DNA of 64,000 nucleotides, from positions 141,085-205,084 of the forward strand of contig NZ_QXEC01000011.1 of the NCBI RefSeq assembly GCF_003583405.1, given 5' to 3'. Made by a program: the position numbers and the translations under genes. Under the pieces are notes generated by a model. That model did no database searches, was not told the origin of the DNA, and saw nothing but the letters and a program-made list of their open reading frames with translations. The stretch is from Micromonospora radicis (GTDB taxonomy: Bacteria; Actinomycetota; Actinomycetes; Mycobacteriales; Micromonosporaceae). Numbering within the stretch: position 1 is the stretch's first letter; each line of letters begins with the position of its first letter. Positions 23,078 through 31,130 of this stretch are shown piece by piece.

Positions 23078-25647
23078 CGATGGTCGGCCGGGCCCGGGAG
23101 TTCAGCGACGTCCTCGCCGCGGTGCGCGATCCACGAACGGACGTGGTCCTGGTCACCGGCGAGGCCGGGGTGGGCAAGACCCGGCTGCTCGACGCCGTGT
23201 CCACGGCTGTTCCTGCCGTCCGCGCGTGGGGCACGCGAGGGTTGTCGCACGTCCCGTTGGCGGCGTTGGCGCACCTGGTCGACCCGGCGACGACGTCACT
23301 CGCGGAGATGGTCGCCCAGGTGCTCCGGGCGGTCCCCGCCGGAGCCGTGCTCGCGGTCGACGACCTGGACGGGTGCGACGAGGTCTCCCTGGCCGTCGCG
23401 GTGCGGGTCGCCCGCGACGCCGGACGCACGCTGGTCGGCACCGTACGAACGGTCGACGGTCGCGTGCCACCCACCGTGGCCGAGCTGGCGGCCTCGTCGA
23501 ACACCGTCGTCCTGCCGGTCGCGCCGTTCGACCGGACCTCGACCGAGGAACTCGTCGACACGCTGCTCGACGGCCCGGTGGACGCCGGGGTGGTCGACGG
23601 CGTGTGGCGCCGTACCGGCGGGAATGCCCTGTTCGTCACCCAACTGCTCGACGGCGCACGCCGCTGCGGCGCGTTGCGCCGCTCGGCGGTCGGCTGGCAC
23701 GCCGTCGGACCGCTGCCGGTCCCGACCGGGCTGCGCAGCCTCCTGCCGACCCGCCTGGCGGGCCTGCCCGACGATGCCGTCGCCGCCGCCCGCTTCCTCG
23801 CCGCCACCGGCCGGGCCGACGACGCGGAGGTCGCGCACGCCGGACACCACGTCGGAACCGAGCACCTGGTCACCCACGGGGTCGCGGTCTGGACGGCCGA
23901 GACGCTGCGGTTCGTCCACCCGTTGTTCGCCGAGGTGCTGTGGGACGGGCTGTCGCCCGCCCGGCGGCGCGCGGTGCTCCGCGAGCACCTGGCGGTCGCC
24001 CGGGCCCTCGCGCCGCAGGACCACGTACGGTGCACCGTGCTGAGCCTGGACGCCGGCGAAGCCGTGGCGCCGGGACACCTGCTGACCGCGGCGCGGGTCG
24101 CGGCGGCGGGCGGCGCCACCGACGTCGCGGCGCGGCTGGCCCGGGCGTGCCTCGACCGGGCCGACCTCTGGACCGACCACCCGGAGGTCGCCGTCGGTGC
24201 CGCCCTCGTCTTCGCGGTCACCCGCTGGGAGACCGGGCGTGCCGACGAGGCGGTGACCGTCCTGCGTGACGCGCTGGACCGCACCCCGCCCGGCCAGGAC
24301 GCCGCGCTGCTCGCCGTGACGCTGCACAAGGTGATCCTCTGGGGTCGATACGACCTACCCGGCGCCCGGGACGTGCTGCGGGAGCAGTCCGCCCGATATC
24401 CCACCGGGGCGCCGGTCGCAGCCCTGTTCGCGGTCGCCGAAGCCGACGCCCTGGCGTACGCCGGGTTCCCGGACGAGGCGCTGGCAATCGCGTCCGTCAT
24501 CTCCGACAGCGCCAGGCTGCCGCTGCCGGTCCGGACCATGCTGGCGACGAGCCGCAGCAACGCCCTGGCCCACATCGGACGGACCGGCGAGGCCGTCGCC
24601 GTCATCGAGGAACTGCTCGACCAGGTCCCGGCGGCCGGGCCGGAGACGGCCACCGGAACCCGAGACAAGCTGCTCGTGTACGCGAGCCACGCGCTGCGTG
24701 AGCACGGGCGGCTGGCCGACGCCGCACGCACCGCCGAACGTGCCTACCACAGCGCGTTGGCCGACGGCGTGGTCTTCGAACGTGCCTGGGCCGCCCTCTG
24801 CGTCGGCGCGGCCCGACTGCAGGCGGGGCACCTGGACGACGCGGCGCGCTGGGCCCGGCGCAGCCTGGTGACCTCGGTAGCCGCCGGAATGACCGACTGC
24901 ACCCGGGTCTGCCTCTCCGTGCTGGCCGTGGCCTACGGCTCACGCGGCCTGACGCCGGATCCGGCGTGGCTGACGCACCTGCGCTCGCCGGAGGCAGGCC
25001 TGGGGTTCCTGCGCCACACCGTCCCGATCGCACTGGGCTGGGCCGCGTACGCCGAGGGTCACCACGCCCAGGCCCACGACCTGCTGCGGCAGGGCCAGAC
25101 CAGAGCCGCGCAGGAACGGGCGGTGGCCGCCGAGTCCTGGATCCTGCACGAGCGCCTCCGGATGCACGACGGCACCGGGGTACGCGCCCGGCTGACCGCG
25201 CTCGCCGTCGGATCCCCGGTCGGCGCGGCGCGGCTGGCCCTGGCCACCGGGCTGGAACGCGCCCACCCCGAGACCCTGCTGGCGGCCGCGACGGCCTTCG
25301 AGGCCGTCGGTTCACCCCTGTACGCGGCCGAGGCCGCGGCGGCGGCCTCCCGGTGTGCTTCCGGTCGGGCCGCCGCCGCGGCCCGACGGCGGGCCGACGA
25401 ACTCGCGTACGAGGTCGCCGACCCGCCCACCCCCCTGCTGGGCCGCTCCCCCGCGCCCGCCGACCCGCTGACCTCCCGCGAGCGCCTCGTCGCCGAACTC
25501 GCCGCCGGTGGGGCGACGAACGCCGAGATCGCCGAACGGCTGGTCCTGTCGGTGCGGACGGTGGAGAACCACCTGTCCCGCGCCTACGCCAAGCTCGGCA
25601 TCACCTCGCGGGCCGACCTCGCCCGGTACGGGATCCCGAACCGGTAG
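23074..25647 (+). CDS. LAL-type (MalT-like) LuxR family transcriptional regulator
   Basis: This large ATP-binding LuxR regulator has 857 residues. Walker A VTGEAGVGKTRLL lies at about residues 27-39 and Walker B AVLAVDDLDG at about 90. A central region of helical TPR-like repeats follows, and the C-terminal HTH is DPLTSRERLVAELAAGGATNAEIAERLVLSVRTVENHLSRAYAKLGI (about 805-850). LAL proteins often activate secondary-metabolism or sugar genes, but no biosynthetic cluster is adjacent. The start MTMVGRAREF is typical of the family. It is probably expressed from the same transcript as the small membrane gene it overlaps. Confidence 0.92.
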   Translation: MTMVGRAREFSDVLAAVRDPRTDVVLVTGEAGVGKTRLLDAVSTAVPAVRAWGTRGLSHVPLAALAHLVDPATTSLAEMVAQVLRAVPAGAVLAVDDLDGCDEVSLAVAVRVARDAGRTLVGTVRTVDGRVPPTVAELAASSNTVVLPVAPFDRTSTEELVDTLLDGPVDAGVVDGVWRRTGGNALFVTQLLDGARRCGALRRSAVGWHAVGPLPVPTGLRSLLPTRLAGLPDDAVAAARFLAATGRADDAEVAHAGHHVGTEHLVTHGVAVWTAETLRFVHPLFAEVLWDGLSPARRRAVLREHLAVARALAPQDHVRCTVLSLDAGEAVAPGHLLTAARVAAAGGATDVAARLARACLDRADLWTDHPEVAVGAALVFAVTRWETGRADEAVTVLRDALDRTPPGQDAALLAVTLHKVILWGRYDLPGARDVLREQSARYPTGAPVAALFAVAEADALAYAGFPDEALAIASVISDSARLPLPVRTMLATSRSNALAHIGRTGEAVAVIEELLDQVPAAGPETATGTRDKLLVYASHALREHGRLADAARTAERAYHSALADGVVFERAWAALCVGAARLQAGHLDDAARWARRSLVTSVAAGMTDCTRVCLSVLAVAYGSRGLTPDPAWLTHLRSPEAGLGFLRHTVPIALGWAAYAEGHHAQAHDLLRQGQTRAAQERAVAAESWILHERLRMHDGTGVRARLTALAVGSPVGAARLALATGLERAHPETLLAAATAFEAVGSPLYAAEAAAAASRCASGRAAAAARRRADELAYEVADPPTPLLGRSPAPADPLTSRERLVAELAAGGATNAEIAERLVLSVRTVENHLSRAYAKLGITSRADLARYGIPNR

Positions 25648-25752
25648 TCACGCTCGTTCTCCGACGGCGCCCCGGCGGACGGCTGCGACGACCGCCGTAC
25701 CGCCAGGCCGCGCCAGGCCGCCGTACCGCCGTACCGCCGTGGGACAGTGGCC

Positions 25753-27231
25753 TCAGCAGGTACCGGGGCCGGACTGGCAGCCTCCGCCGGGGCCGCCCCC
25801 GATGCCGGTCGCCCCGTCGAGCGGGCTGGGCAGGTCGGGACGGGTCTCGGGCTGGGCCTTGTTCCAGCCGGTACCGAGGACCGTCGCCCCGACGTGGGTG
25901 GCGATGTCGTCACCCGAGAACAACGAGATCAGATCCCGGCGATTCAGGGCCGCGTTGACGTCGTCGTCGGTCAGCACGCCGATCACGGACGGGGCGTCCT
26001 GCACCGGGGTGACAGTCGCGCCCCTCATCGTGAGCAGCTTGTCGAGCGCGGCGGTCGCCTCCTGGTTCGAGAGCCAGGCCGTGCCGGGCAGGGCCAGCCC
26101 GGTGACATCCTCGCCGGTGGTCATTCCGTCGGTGCAGTTCTCACCCTTGGCGTCGCACTTCTGGGTCGTGGTGGTCGAGGAGGTCTCGTTACCGTCCTCG
26201 TCGACCGTGCGCTCGGTGTGGGTCTTCTTCGTCCCGGTGGTCTTACCGTTCTCGTCGCGCTCGTACTCGGTGGTGTCCTTCGTGATCGTCGTACTGCCGT
26301 CCTTGTTCTTCTCGTGGACGGTGTGCGTCTCCTTGACGACGTTCCCGTTCTGGTCGCGCTGCGTCCGCTCGGTGTGGTAGCGCCCGCTCAGGTCGTAGTA
26401 CGACTCGTCGGTCGACGTCCCCTCCGTGCCCAGATCCTTGTCGTAGTACTCGGTCCGGCTGCTCGACGCACACAGGTCCTCGCACCCCGGCGTGCCGGGA
26501 AAGGTTCTCGACGAGGACCCGTCGCCGTACCCCTGCACCCACGTCCCGTTGTCGGGCGCCATGCTCGTCACGCCGCCGTGGCTGGCTGCCCACCACGAGG
26601 TCGCGCCGTCGTACGCGCCGTACCAACTGCCGTTGAACCGGCCGAGGTCGATGTCCATCTTCTTGCCGGAGCTGCCGAGGGTCAGGCCGAAGGTCAGACC
26701 GGACTTCCAGGGCGCTTCGATGCCGAGGCCCTTGAGCAGCCCGTCGTCGATCCCGGCGAGCGCGATGCTCTCCCTGCGCGTGGGGATCCCGAAGACCTGC
26801 GACGGAAGACTCGACCCGACACCCCCGAGCTGGAGGCCGTACCACTTCTTCTCCAGGCCGATGACGAACTCCTCCGGGAACACGGCCCACGTGCCGTACC
26901 CGAGCTCGTAGGTCGGCAGCTTCCCGTCGAGGGTCGCGTCCAGGACCAGGCGCAGCGGCGGGGTGCTGGCCGGGTCGCGCGGGTCGTAGCCGAGGGCGAT
27001 CTCGTCGGCGTCGGCCACCCCGTCGCCGTCGGAGTCCACCACCCCGAGCGCGAGATAACAGGCGGACAGGTCGCATACCCGCAGGTCGGCGAGGTTACCG
27101 CTGCGTCGACCGTCGTCGGCGCCGACCGGCGAGGCGAGGACCGTGGGGAGCAGAAGGGCACCGAGGCTCAGGCTCGTCAGTGCGCGCCGGAACCAGGTTC
27201 CGGAGGAAGGGACGGATCGAGAGGACATCAT
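25753..27231 (-). CDS. Large secreted protein of unknown function with repetitive charged region
   Basis: The protein has 492 residues from ATG 27231. After a signal peptide (about 1-37, ending SPVGA) comes a thrombospondin/EF-hand-like loop, DSDGDGVADADEIALGYDPRDP (about 57-78). A ~200-residue domain follows with Trp-rich motifs (NGSWYGAYDGATSWWAASHGGVTSM). The middle is a long hydrophilic stretch of repeating YHTERTQRDQNGNVV, TTEYERDENGKTTGTKK and THTERTVDEDGNETSS units, which resembles YD/RHS-like sequence. The end is GGGPGGGCQSGPGTC. It does not match a family I can name. It could be a surface or contact-dependent protein; no immunity or export gene is adjacent. Confidence 0.75.
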   Translation of the reverse strand: MMSSRSVPSSGTWFRRALTSLSLGALLLPTVLASPVGADDGRRSGNLADLRVCDLSACYLALGVVDSDGDGVADADEIALGYDPRDPASTPPLRLVLDATLDGKLPTYELGYGTWAVFPEEFVIGLEKKWYGLQLGGVGSSLPSQVFGIPTRRESIALAGIDDGLLKGLGIEAPWKSGLTFGLTLGSSGKKMDIDLGRFNGSWYGAYDGATSWWAASHGGVTSMAPDNGTWVQGYGDGSSSRTFPGTPGCEDLCASSSRTEYYDKDLGTEGTSTDESYYDLSGRYHTERTQRDQNGNVVKETHTVHEKNKDGSTTITKDTTEYERDENGKTTGTKKTHTERTVDEDGNETSSTTTTQKCDAKGENCTDGMTTGEDVTGLALPGTAWLSNQEATAALDKLLTMRGATVTPVQDAPSVIGVLTDDDVNAALNRRDLISLFSGDDIATHVGATVLGTGWNKAQPETRPDLPSPLDGATGIGGGPGGGCQSGPGTC

Positions 27232-27245
27232 GAGGGCGAACCTAG

Positions 27246-27260
27246 GCAAGCGTCGCTTGC
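27246..27260. promoter_or_regulatory. Perfect 15-bp palindrome 15 bases upstream of the secreted-protein start
   Basis: GCAAGCG-T-CGCTTGC lies in the 5' leader of the gene at 25753-27231. Its location suggests an operator or RNA hairpin controlling that gene; no regulator can be assigned. Confidence 0.45.
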
Positions 27261-27510
27261 ACGTCCTGAGTGGTGCGTACTCAAACCCGCGCCACGCAGC
27301 CGCGTCAACCGCCTCAAGCCGCCTCGTCGTCGGACGGTGGTGGACCGGATGTGGCACAACCCGAACCGCGTTCCAGCAGCTCAAGGGCCAGCCGTGGCGG
27401 CATCTCCGGTACGTCGGCGGGTGTCCTGACCCGGACTCGGCGGTCATGATTCGCGGGAAGGATATCCGCCTCGCAGATTCGAGAAACATTCGCAACGCCC
27501 GCCGTGGCGT
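27261..27510. other. Intergenic region between the secreted-protein and MerR genes
   Basis: About 250 bases upstream of the minus-strand secreted-protein gene and downstream of the minus-strand MerR gene. No ORF with coding character was seen. The segment 27440-27500 is AT-richer (cggtcatgattcgcggga onward) and may hold the promoter of the secreted gene. Confidence 0.4.
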
Positions 27511-28329
27511 CTATCTGTCAGCTGGGGCCAGGCGGAAGACCGGCCAGCCGATCTCGGTACGCCACCTATCGGAGTCCCCGGTGTCGCGAGGGCCGACCTG
27601 GTAGGTCTCGTGGATCGGACCGTCGACGCCCAGGGCGTGCGCGACGACCCAGGCGCCAAGACGGCCATAGGTGACGTCGATGTCGTCATGCGGCCCGGCG
27701 TGGATGGCTACGGCGAAGTCGGCTGCCGGAAGTTCGACGACCTCGATCCGGCCGGATGCGCGCGGGGCGCGGACCGGCCGGAAGACGGTCATGGCACCGG
27801 CGCCGTCGGTGAACAGCTCATTGGCGTAGCGCCCGCCGGGCGGTCCCGTGCGTCCTGCGACCGGAAAGGCCGTGTCCAGCTCCGCCATCGCGGAGTCGTA
27901 CCAGGCGAGCACGCCGTCGAGACTCACATGGCCGCTGATGGCGGCGACGGTGCGGGCGGGAACGGATCGTAGCTCGACGTGGAGGTCGGTCGAATCGGGG
28001 CGGACCAGTCGGCGCAGCGACACGACGGCGGCCCGGGTGCGGTCCAGCTCATCTTCGAGCCGCCGCAGGTGGCCCATGATCACGTCGGCTCGCTGTCGCG
28101 GATCGTCGGTGGCGAGGATGGACTTGACCTCGGCCAGGGGCACGTCGAGTTGCCGGAGCCGGTAGATGACCTGCGCGGTCGGGATCTGCTCGGGCACGTA
28201 GTAGCGGTAGCCCGTGTGCGGGTCGACCGTGGCGGGCTCCAGCAGTCCGGCCTCGTGGTAGCGGCGCAGTGTCCGCACGCTCAGATGGGTCAGCGTGGCG
28301 AATTCGCCGATGGTCAGGCCCGTACGCAT
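27511..28329 (-). CDS. MerR family regulator with GyrI-like effector domain
   Basis: From ATG 28329 the protein has 272 residues. The N-terminal MerR helix-turn-helix and wing are MRTGLTIGEFATLTHLSVRTLRRYHEAGLLEPATVDPHTGYRYYVPEQI; a coiled-coil dimerisation helix follows (QLDVPLAEVKSILATDDPRQRADVIMGHLRRLEDELDRTRAAV). The last ~150 residues are a GyrI/AraC-effector-like (BmrR-type) ligand domain containing FRPVRAP and VVELPAADFAVAIHAGPHDDIDVTYGRLGAW. It is divergent from the NTF2-like gene, across a promoter with MerR-type architecture, and should activate that gene in response to a small hydrophobic ligand. Confidence 0.92.
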   Translation of the reverse strand: MRTGLTIGEFATLTHLSVRTLRRYHEAGLLEPATVDPHTGYRYYVPEQIPTAQVIYRLRQLDVPLAEVKSILATDDPRQRADVIMGHLRRLEDELDRTRAAVVSLRRLVRPDSTDLHVELRSVPARTVAAISGHVSLDGVLAWYDSAMAELDTAFPVAGRTGPPGGRYANELFTDGAGAMTVFRPVRAPRASGRIEVVELPAADFAVAIHAGPHDDIDVTYGRLGAWVVAHALGVDGPIHETYQVGPRDTGDSDRWRTEIGWPVFRLAPADR

Positions 28330-28347
28330 AAGGCCAAGTCTGCGCCC

Positions 28348-28378
28348 TTGACTCTCTCCCTGGGGGAGACCCGACAGT
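28348..28378 (+). promoter_or_regulatory. MerR-type promoter with 19-bp spacer and operator dyad
   Basis: The -35 box TTGACT (28348-28353) and -10 box GACAGT (28373-28378) are separated by 19 bases, the overlong spacing that MerR activators correct. An inverted repeat (28352-28360 with 28362-28370, seven of nine pairs) sits between them, centred on 28361. Transcription would start at about 28385, the first base of the next ATG. Confidence 0.7.
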
Positions 28379-28384
28379 GGGCTT

Positions 28385-28753
28385 ATGTGCATCGTTGACT
28401 GGAGTGGGGGCACCGGGATCTCGCTGGAGGATCTGCCGGCCGTGATCACGGCGTACCTCGCCGCGCACCAGGCCCGTGATGTGGAAACCGCGATCACGGC
28501 CTACTCCGCCGACGCCGTCGTGACCGACGAGGGCCGCACCCACCGAGGGTGGGACGAGATCCGGACCTGGCTGGACCGTTCGGGCAGCGAGTACACGTAC
28601 ACGACCGAGTTCATCGGCGCCGCCAGGGTCGACGACGCGCACTTCGACGTGGTCCAGCATCTCGTCGGCGACTTCCCTGGCGGGGTGGTCGACCTGCACT
28701 ACCGGTTCACTCTGAACGGCGCATTGATCAATCGACTGACGATCGAACCGTAG
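28385..28753 (+). CDS. NTF2/SnoaL-like protein under MerR control
   Basis: The 122-residue protein shows SLEDLPAVITAYLAAHQARDVETAITAYSADAVVTDEGRTHRGWDEIRTWL, the N-terminal half of the SnoaL/NTF2 cone fold, then VDLHYRFTLNGALINRLTIEP at the end. The start ATG 28385 has no ribosome-binding site but coincides with the predicted +1 of the MerR promoter, so the message is probably leaderless. It is followed 46 bases later by an SDR gene, a pairing often seen in small detoxification or modification operons. The substrate is unknown. Confidence 0.82.
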   Translation: MCIVDWSGGTGISLEDLPAVITAYLAAHQARDVETAITAYSADAVVTDEGRTHRGWDEIRTWLDRSGSEYTYTTEFIGAARVDDAHFDVVQHLVGDFPGGVVDLHYRFTLNGALINRLTIEP

Positions 28754-28799
28754 CGTCGTTTTGTTACGTTGCGCTTGGTTTGCTATGGAGAATGCAAGA

Positions 28800-29648
28800 A
28801 TGCTGACGAGAACGTGGCTCATCACCGGCGGCACGCCTGGAGGGTTCGGCATGGCCTACGCCGAGGCCGCGTTGGAGATCGGCGACCGCGTGGTGCTCAC
28901 CGCACGACGCCCCGAAGAGTTGCACGCGTGGGCGCAGGCGCACGGCGACCGCGTACTGGTCCTGCCACTGGACGTCACCGACACGGGGCAGGTGCAGAGT
29001 GCGGTACGCGCGGCCGAGGAACACTTCGGCAGCATCGACGTGCTGGTCAACAACGCGGGCCGTGGCTGGTACGGGTCGATTGAGGGCACGACTGAGGACG
29101 ACGTACGCCGGATGTTCGAGTTGAACTTCTTCGCCGCGCTCTCGGTCATCCGGGCTGCACTACCCGGCATGCGCGCCAGGCGCAGCGGGTGGATCATCAA
29201 CATGTCCTCCGTGGCGGGGCTGCGCGGGGTGAACGGATTCGGCTACTACAGCGCCACCAAATGCGCGATCGAGGCCGTCACCGAGGTGCTCCGCGAGGAG
29301 GTGGCGCCGCTGGGCATCCGGGTGATGGCGGTCGAACCGGGGGCCTTCCGCACACGGGCCTACGCCGGCTTCGCGGACGAACCCATCGATGAGACCATCG
29401 CGGAGTACCGGCCGATGCTGGAGGAGGTCCGCGCCGCGATGGTCGACCAGGACGGCAAGCAGCCCGGCGACCCGCAACGAGGAGTCCGCACGGTGATCGC
29501 CGCCATGGCCCAGGACGTGCCTCCGCAACGACTGGTCCTCGGCAGCGACGGGTTTGACGTGGTCGTCGCCACGCTTGAAAACACCCTGGCCGAGATCCGC
29601 GCGTCCGAACCGCTCTCCCGGGGAGCCGACTTCCCCACTGCCTCGTAG
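28800..29648 (+). CDS. Short-chain dehydrogenase/reductase (SDR)
   Basis: The protein has 282 residues. The Rossmann motif is TGGTPGGFGMAYAEAA, a variant of TGxxxGxG, followed by VLVNNAGRGWYGSIEG, the catalytic Ser in NMSSVAGLRG and YYSATKCAIEAVTE (YxxxK). VEPGAFRT matches the substrate-loop region. This is a classical SDR of the oxidoreductase type found next to NTF2-like proteins. ATG 28800 was selected because GGAG lies nine bases upstream; an in-frame ATG at 28785 would add five residues. It is probably co-expressed with the MerR-controlled gene upstream. Confidence 0.9.
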   Translation: MLTRTWLITGGTPGGFGMAYAEAALEIGDRVVLTARRPEELHAWAQAHGDRVLVLPLDVTDTGQVQSAVRAAEEHFGSIDVLVNNAGRGWYGSIEGTTEDDVRRMFELNFFAALSVIRAALPGMRARRSGWIINMSSVAGLRGVNGFGYYSATKCAIEAVTEVLREEVAPLGIRVMAVEPGAFRTRAYAGFADEPIDETIAEYRPMLEEVRAAMVDQDGKQPGDPQRGVRTVIAAMAQDVPPQRLVLGSDGFDVVVATLENTLAEIRASEPLSRGADFPTAS

Positions 29649-29686
29649 CCGACAGGGGACCCGGTCCGGCACAAACGTCGTCAAGC

Positions 29687-29875
29687 TCAAGACGGTCGCA
29701 GCTCGGTGCCCTCGTCCAACCACTTCATTGCCCGACACGCCACGTCTTCCAGCCGCTGACGTCCAGCAACAGGCCAACCTGCACAGCGCCACCCCTGCGG
29801 TTCGCGCACCGTCACCTGCTGGACGCGCCTTCCGCCCACCCGAACCACGGAAGTGCAGGTCAACAGCGAGATCAC
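29687..29875 (-). CDS. Possible small hypothetical protein next to the island
   Basis: A 62-codon frame on the minus strand ends with RQRLEDVACRAMKWLDEGTELRPS, which looks more protein-like than background, but there is no clear ribosome-binding site. Its N-terminal part runs up to the tRNA-derived repeat at 29883, so it may be the remnant of a gene cut by the insertion. Family and function are unknown. Confidence 0.3.
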   Translation of the reverse strand: MISLLTCTSVVRVGGRRVQQVTVREPQGWRCAGWPVAGRQRLEDVACRAMKWLDEGTELRPS

Positions 29876-29882
29876 GTTATGC

Positions 29883-29927
29883 GGTGGGGCGGGCGGGGCT
29901 CGAACCCGCGGCCGAGGGATTATGAGT
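29883..29927. repeat. att-like 45-bp duplication of the tRNA 3' half (outer end of the island)
   Basis: These 45 bases match 32976-33020, the 3' half of the CAT tRNA, at all but one position (G at 29911 against A at 33004). No tRNA 5' half follows, so this is not a gene. It is the displaced 3' end left by site-specific integration. Confidence 0.9.
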
Positions 29928-30048
29928 GGCTTTCAACGCTGTGACCAGGCACTCACGGGTTCACCTGACTGTCAGTTCCGCCCGCTACAGGTCACTCCAG
30001 CCACTCGGCGATGCACGGCTTCGCACCACAGCCCGCACCACGAATGCG

Positions 30049-30942
30049 CTACGGATCCAGGCGGACGAAGCCGCCACCCTCCTGTTCGTAGATGCACGCG
30101 ACATCCACCCTATGTAACAGTTCAACGAGGTCCGGGCCCGGGTAGGACGGAAGCAGAACCGCCCTGGACCTGTGATCGACATAGCGCGCGTAGTCCAGCA
30201 ACTGGCCGAGAGCCAGGCGTACGTGGTGGCGAGCCGCGGAACTCTTCGCCTCGACCAACTCGGCTCGGCCCTTGTCGAACAAGTCGGTGTAGAGAGCCCT
30301 GCCAAGGTCGGGGAGCTTGATCTCCTTGCGGGTCGTGGCACCGCCTTCTGCTACCAGGGCGGCTACGTAACGGTCCACGAGGTCAGCCTCACGCCGTTCA
30401 GCGGTTGTCGGCTCACGCTTGGGCTCCATCTGGAAGGTCTCGGCAACGTGGGCCTCCATCGGAACATCCCGCACCCTCGGCTTGCCTGGGCTCGCCTCAC
30501 CGGCTTCGGGTGCCTTGAAATCGACGGGTAGGAGCCGGAACACGATGACCTTCCGCAGGTCTCCCAGTCGGTCCCTTGCCTCTTCCGCGTACCAGGGAAG
30601 CTCCGGATCAACCCGGAACTCGCCGAGATAGCGCACCACCGAGCGCTTGACCTGGTCGAAGAATCGAAGCCGTAGTCCGCGATCCAGATGATCTCTCACT
30701 GCCGCGTTGCCACGCACAAAGGTCTGATCGCCGACCTGACCCTCACCTGTGTAGTGGAACGCCCCGTCAGGCTTCCAGCCATCAAAGTCGTACCCGTAGC
30801 GAGCACCAGCCGGGGACGAGAATAGGAGTACGTCCGCCCGCTTCGCGGGCCGCGTTATGCCGCCCTGCCCGGAACCGCCGCCCACGCGCTGATGAAGCTG
30901 TCGCCGAACGACTACTTCGCCGATCTGAATGTTCCACGCCAT
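30049..30942 (-). CDS. Putative modification-dependent restriction endonuclease (SRA-like plus PD-(D/E)XK)
   Basis: From ATG 30942 (MAWNIQIGEVVVRRQLHQRVGG) the protein has 297 residues. The first ~150 residues carry YDFDGWKPDGAFHYTGEGQVGDQTFVRGNAAVRDH, a pattern found in the ScoMcrA-type SRA-like readers of modified DNA. The C-terminal ~110 residues contain YTDLFDKGRAELVEAKSSAARHHVRLALGQLLDYARY, a good PD-(D/E)XK core with Asp and ExK. Together these suggest a type IV enzyme that cuts methylated or phosphorothioated DNA. A consensus-like promoter (31027-31055) drives it. A longer TTG start at 30996 is less likely. Domain calls rest on motif recall. Confidence 0.72.
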   Translation of the reverse strand: MAWNIQIGEVVVRRQLHQRVGGGSGQGGITRPAKRADVLLFSSPAGARYGYDFDGWKPDGAFHYTGEGQVGDQTFVRGNAAVRDHLDRGLRLRFFDQVKRSVVRYLGEFRVDPELPWYAEEARDRLGDLRKVIVFRLLPVDFKAPEAGEASPGKPRVRDVPMEAHVAETFQMEPKREPTTAERREADLVDRYVAALVAEGGATTRKEIKLPDLGRALYTDLFDKGRAELVEAKSSAARHHVRLALGQLLDYARYVDHRSRAVLLPSYPGPDLVELLHRVDVACIYEQEGGGFVRLDP

Positions 30943-31026
30943 GTCCAGTGCCACGTTGAGACGATAGAACAAGTCAGCAACGGCTATAAACCGCAAACAG
31001 CTCTTATTAGACCTTCTTCGCAGATC

Positions 31027-31055
31027 GTTAAATCAGGCCTATCGGCTAATGTCAA
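31027..31055 (-). promoter_or_regulatory. Sigma-70-like promoter of the restriction gene
   Basis: Read on the minus strand: a perfect TTGACA (31055-31050), a 17-base spacer and TTTAAC (31032-31027). It points to the gene starting at 30942. A perfect -35 at consensus spacing is rare among the surrounding host promoters. Confidence 0.65.
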
Positions 31056-31058
31056 CTC

Positions 31059-31087
31059 GTTACATTCCGAGTCGCCTCAGATACCTT
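31059..31087 (+). promoter_or_regulatory. Candidate promoter of the beta family gene
   Basis: GTTACA (31059-31064) and TACCTT (31082-31087), separated by 17 bases, point to the gene at 31131. They lie back to back with the restriction-gene promoter, so one regulator could cover both. Confidence 0.4.
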
Positions 31088-31130
31088 CAGTAGCCAACCG
31101 TGCAACCAGCGAGTCGCACAGGGGGTGGCT

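Noticed and set aside
22704..24731. Long minus-strand frame opposite the LAL regulator
   Set aside because: Ser/Arg/Thr-rich translation without domains; the plus strand has Walker A and LuxR HTH motifs.
23074..25647. Biosynthetic gene cluster around the LAL regulator
   Set aside because: No PKS, NRPS, terpene or tailoring genes are adjacent; the neighbours are a two-component system and a secreted protein.
29883..29927. A second tRNA gene
   Set aside because: Only the 3' half is present; no D-arm or 5' acceptor strand precedes it, so it is an att remnant.
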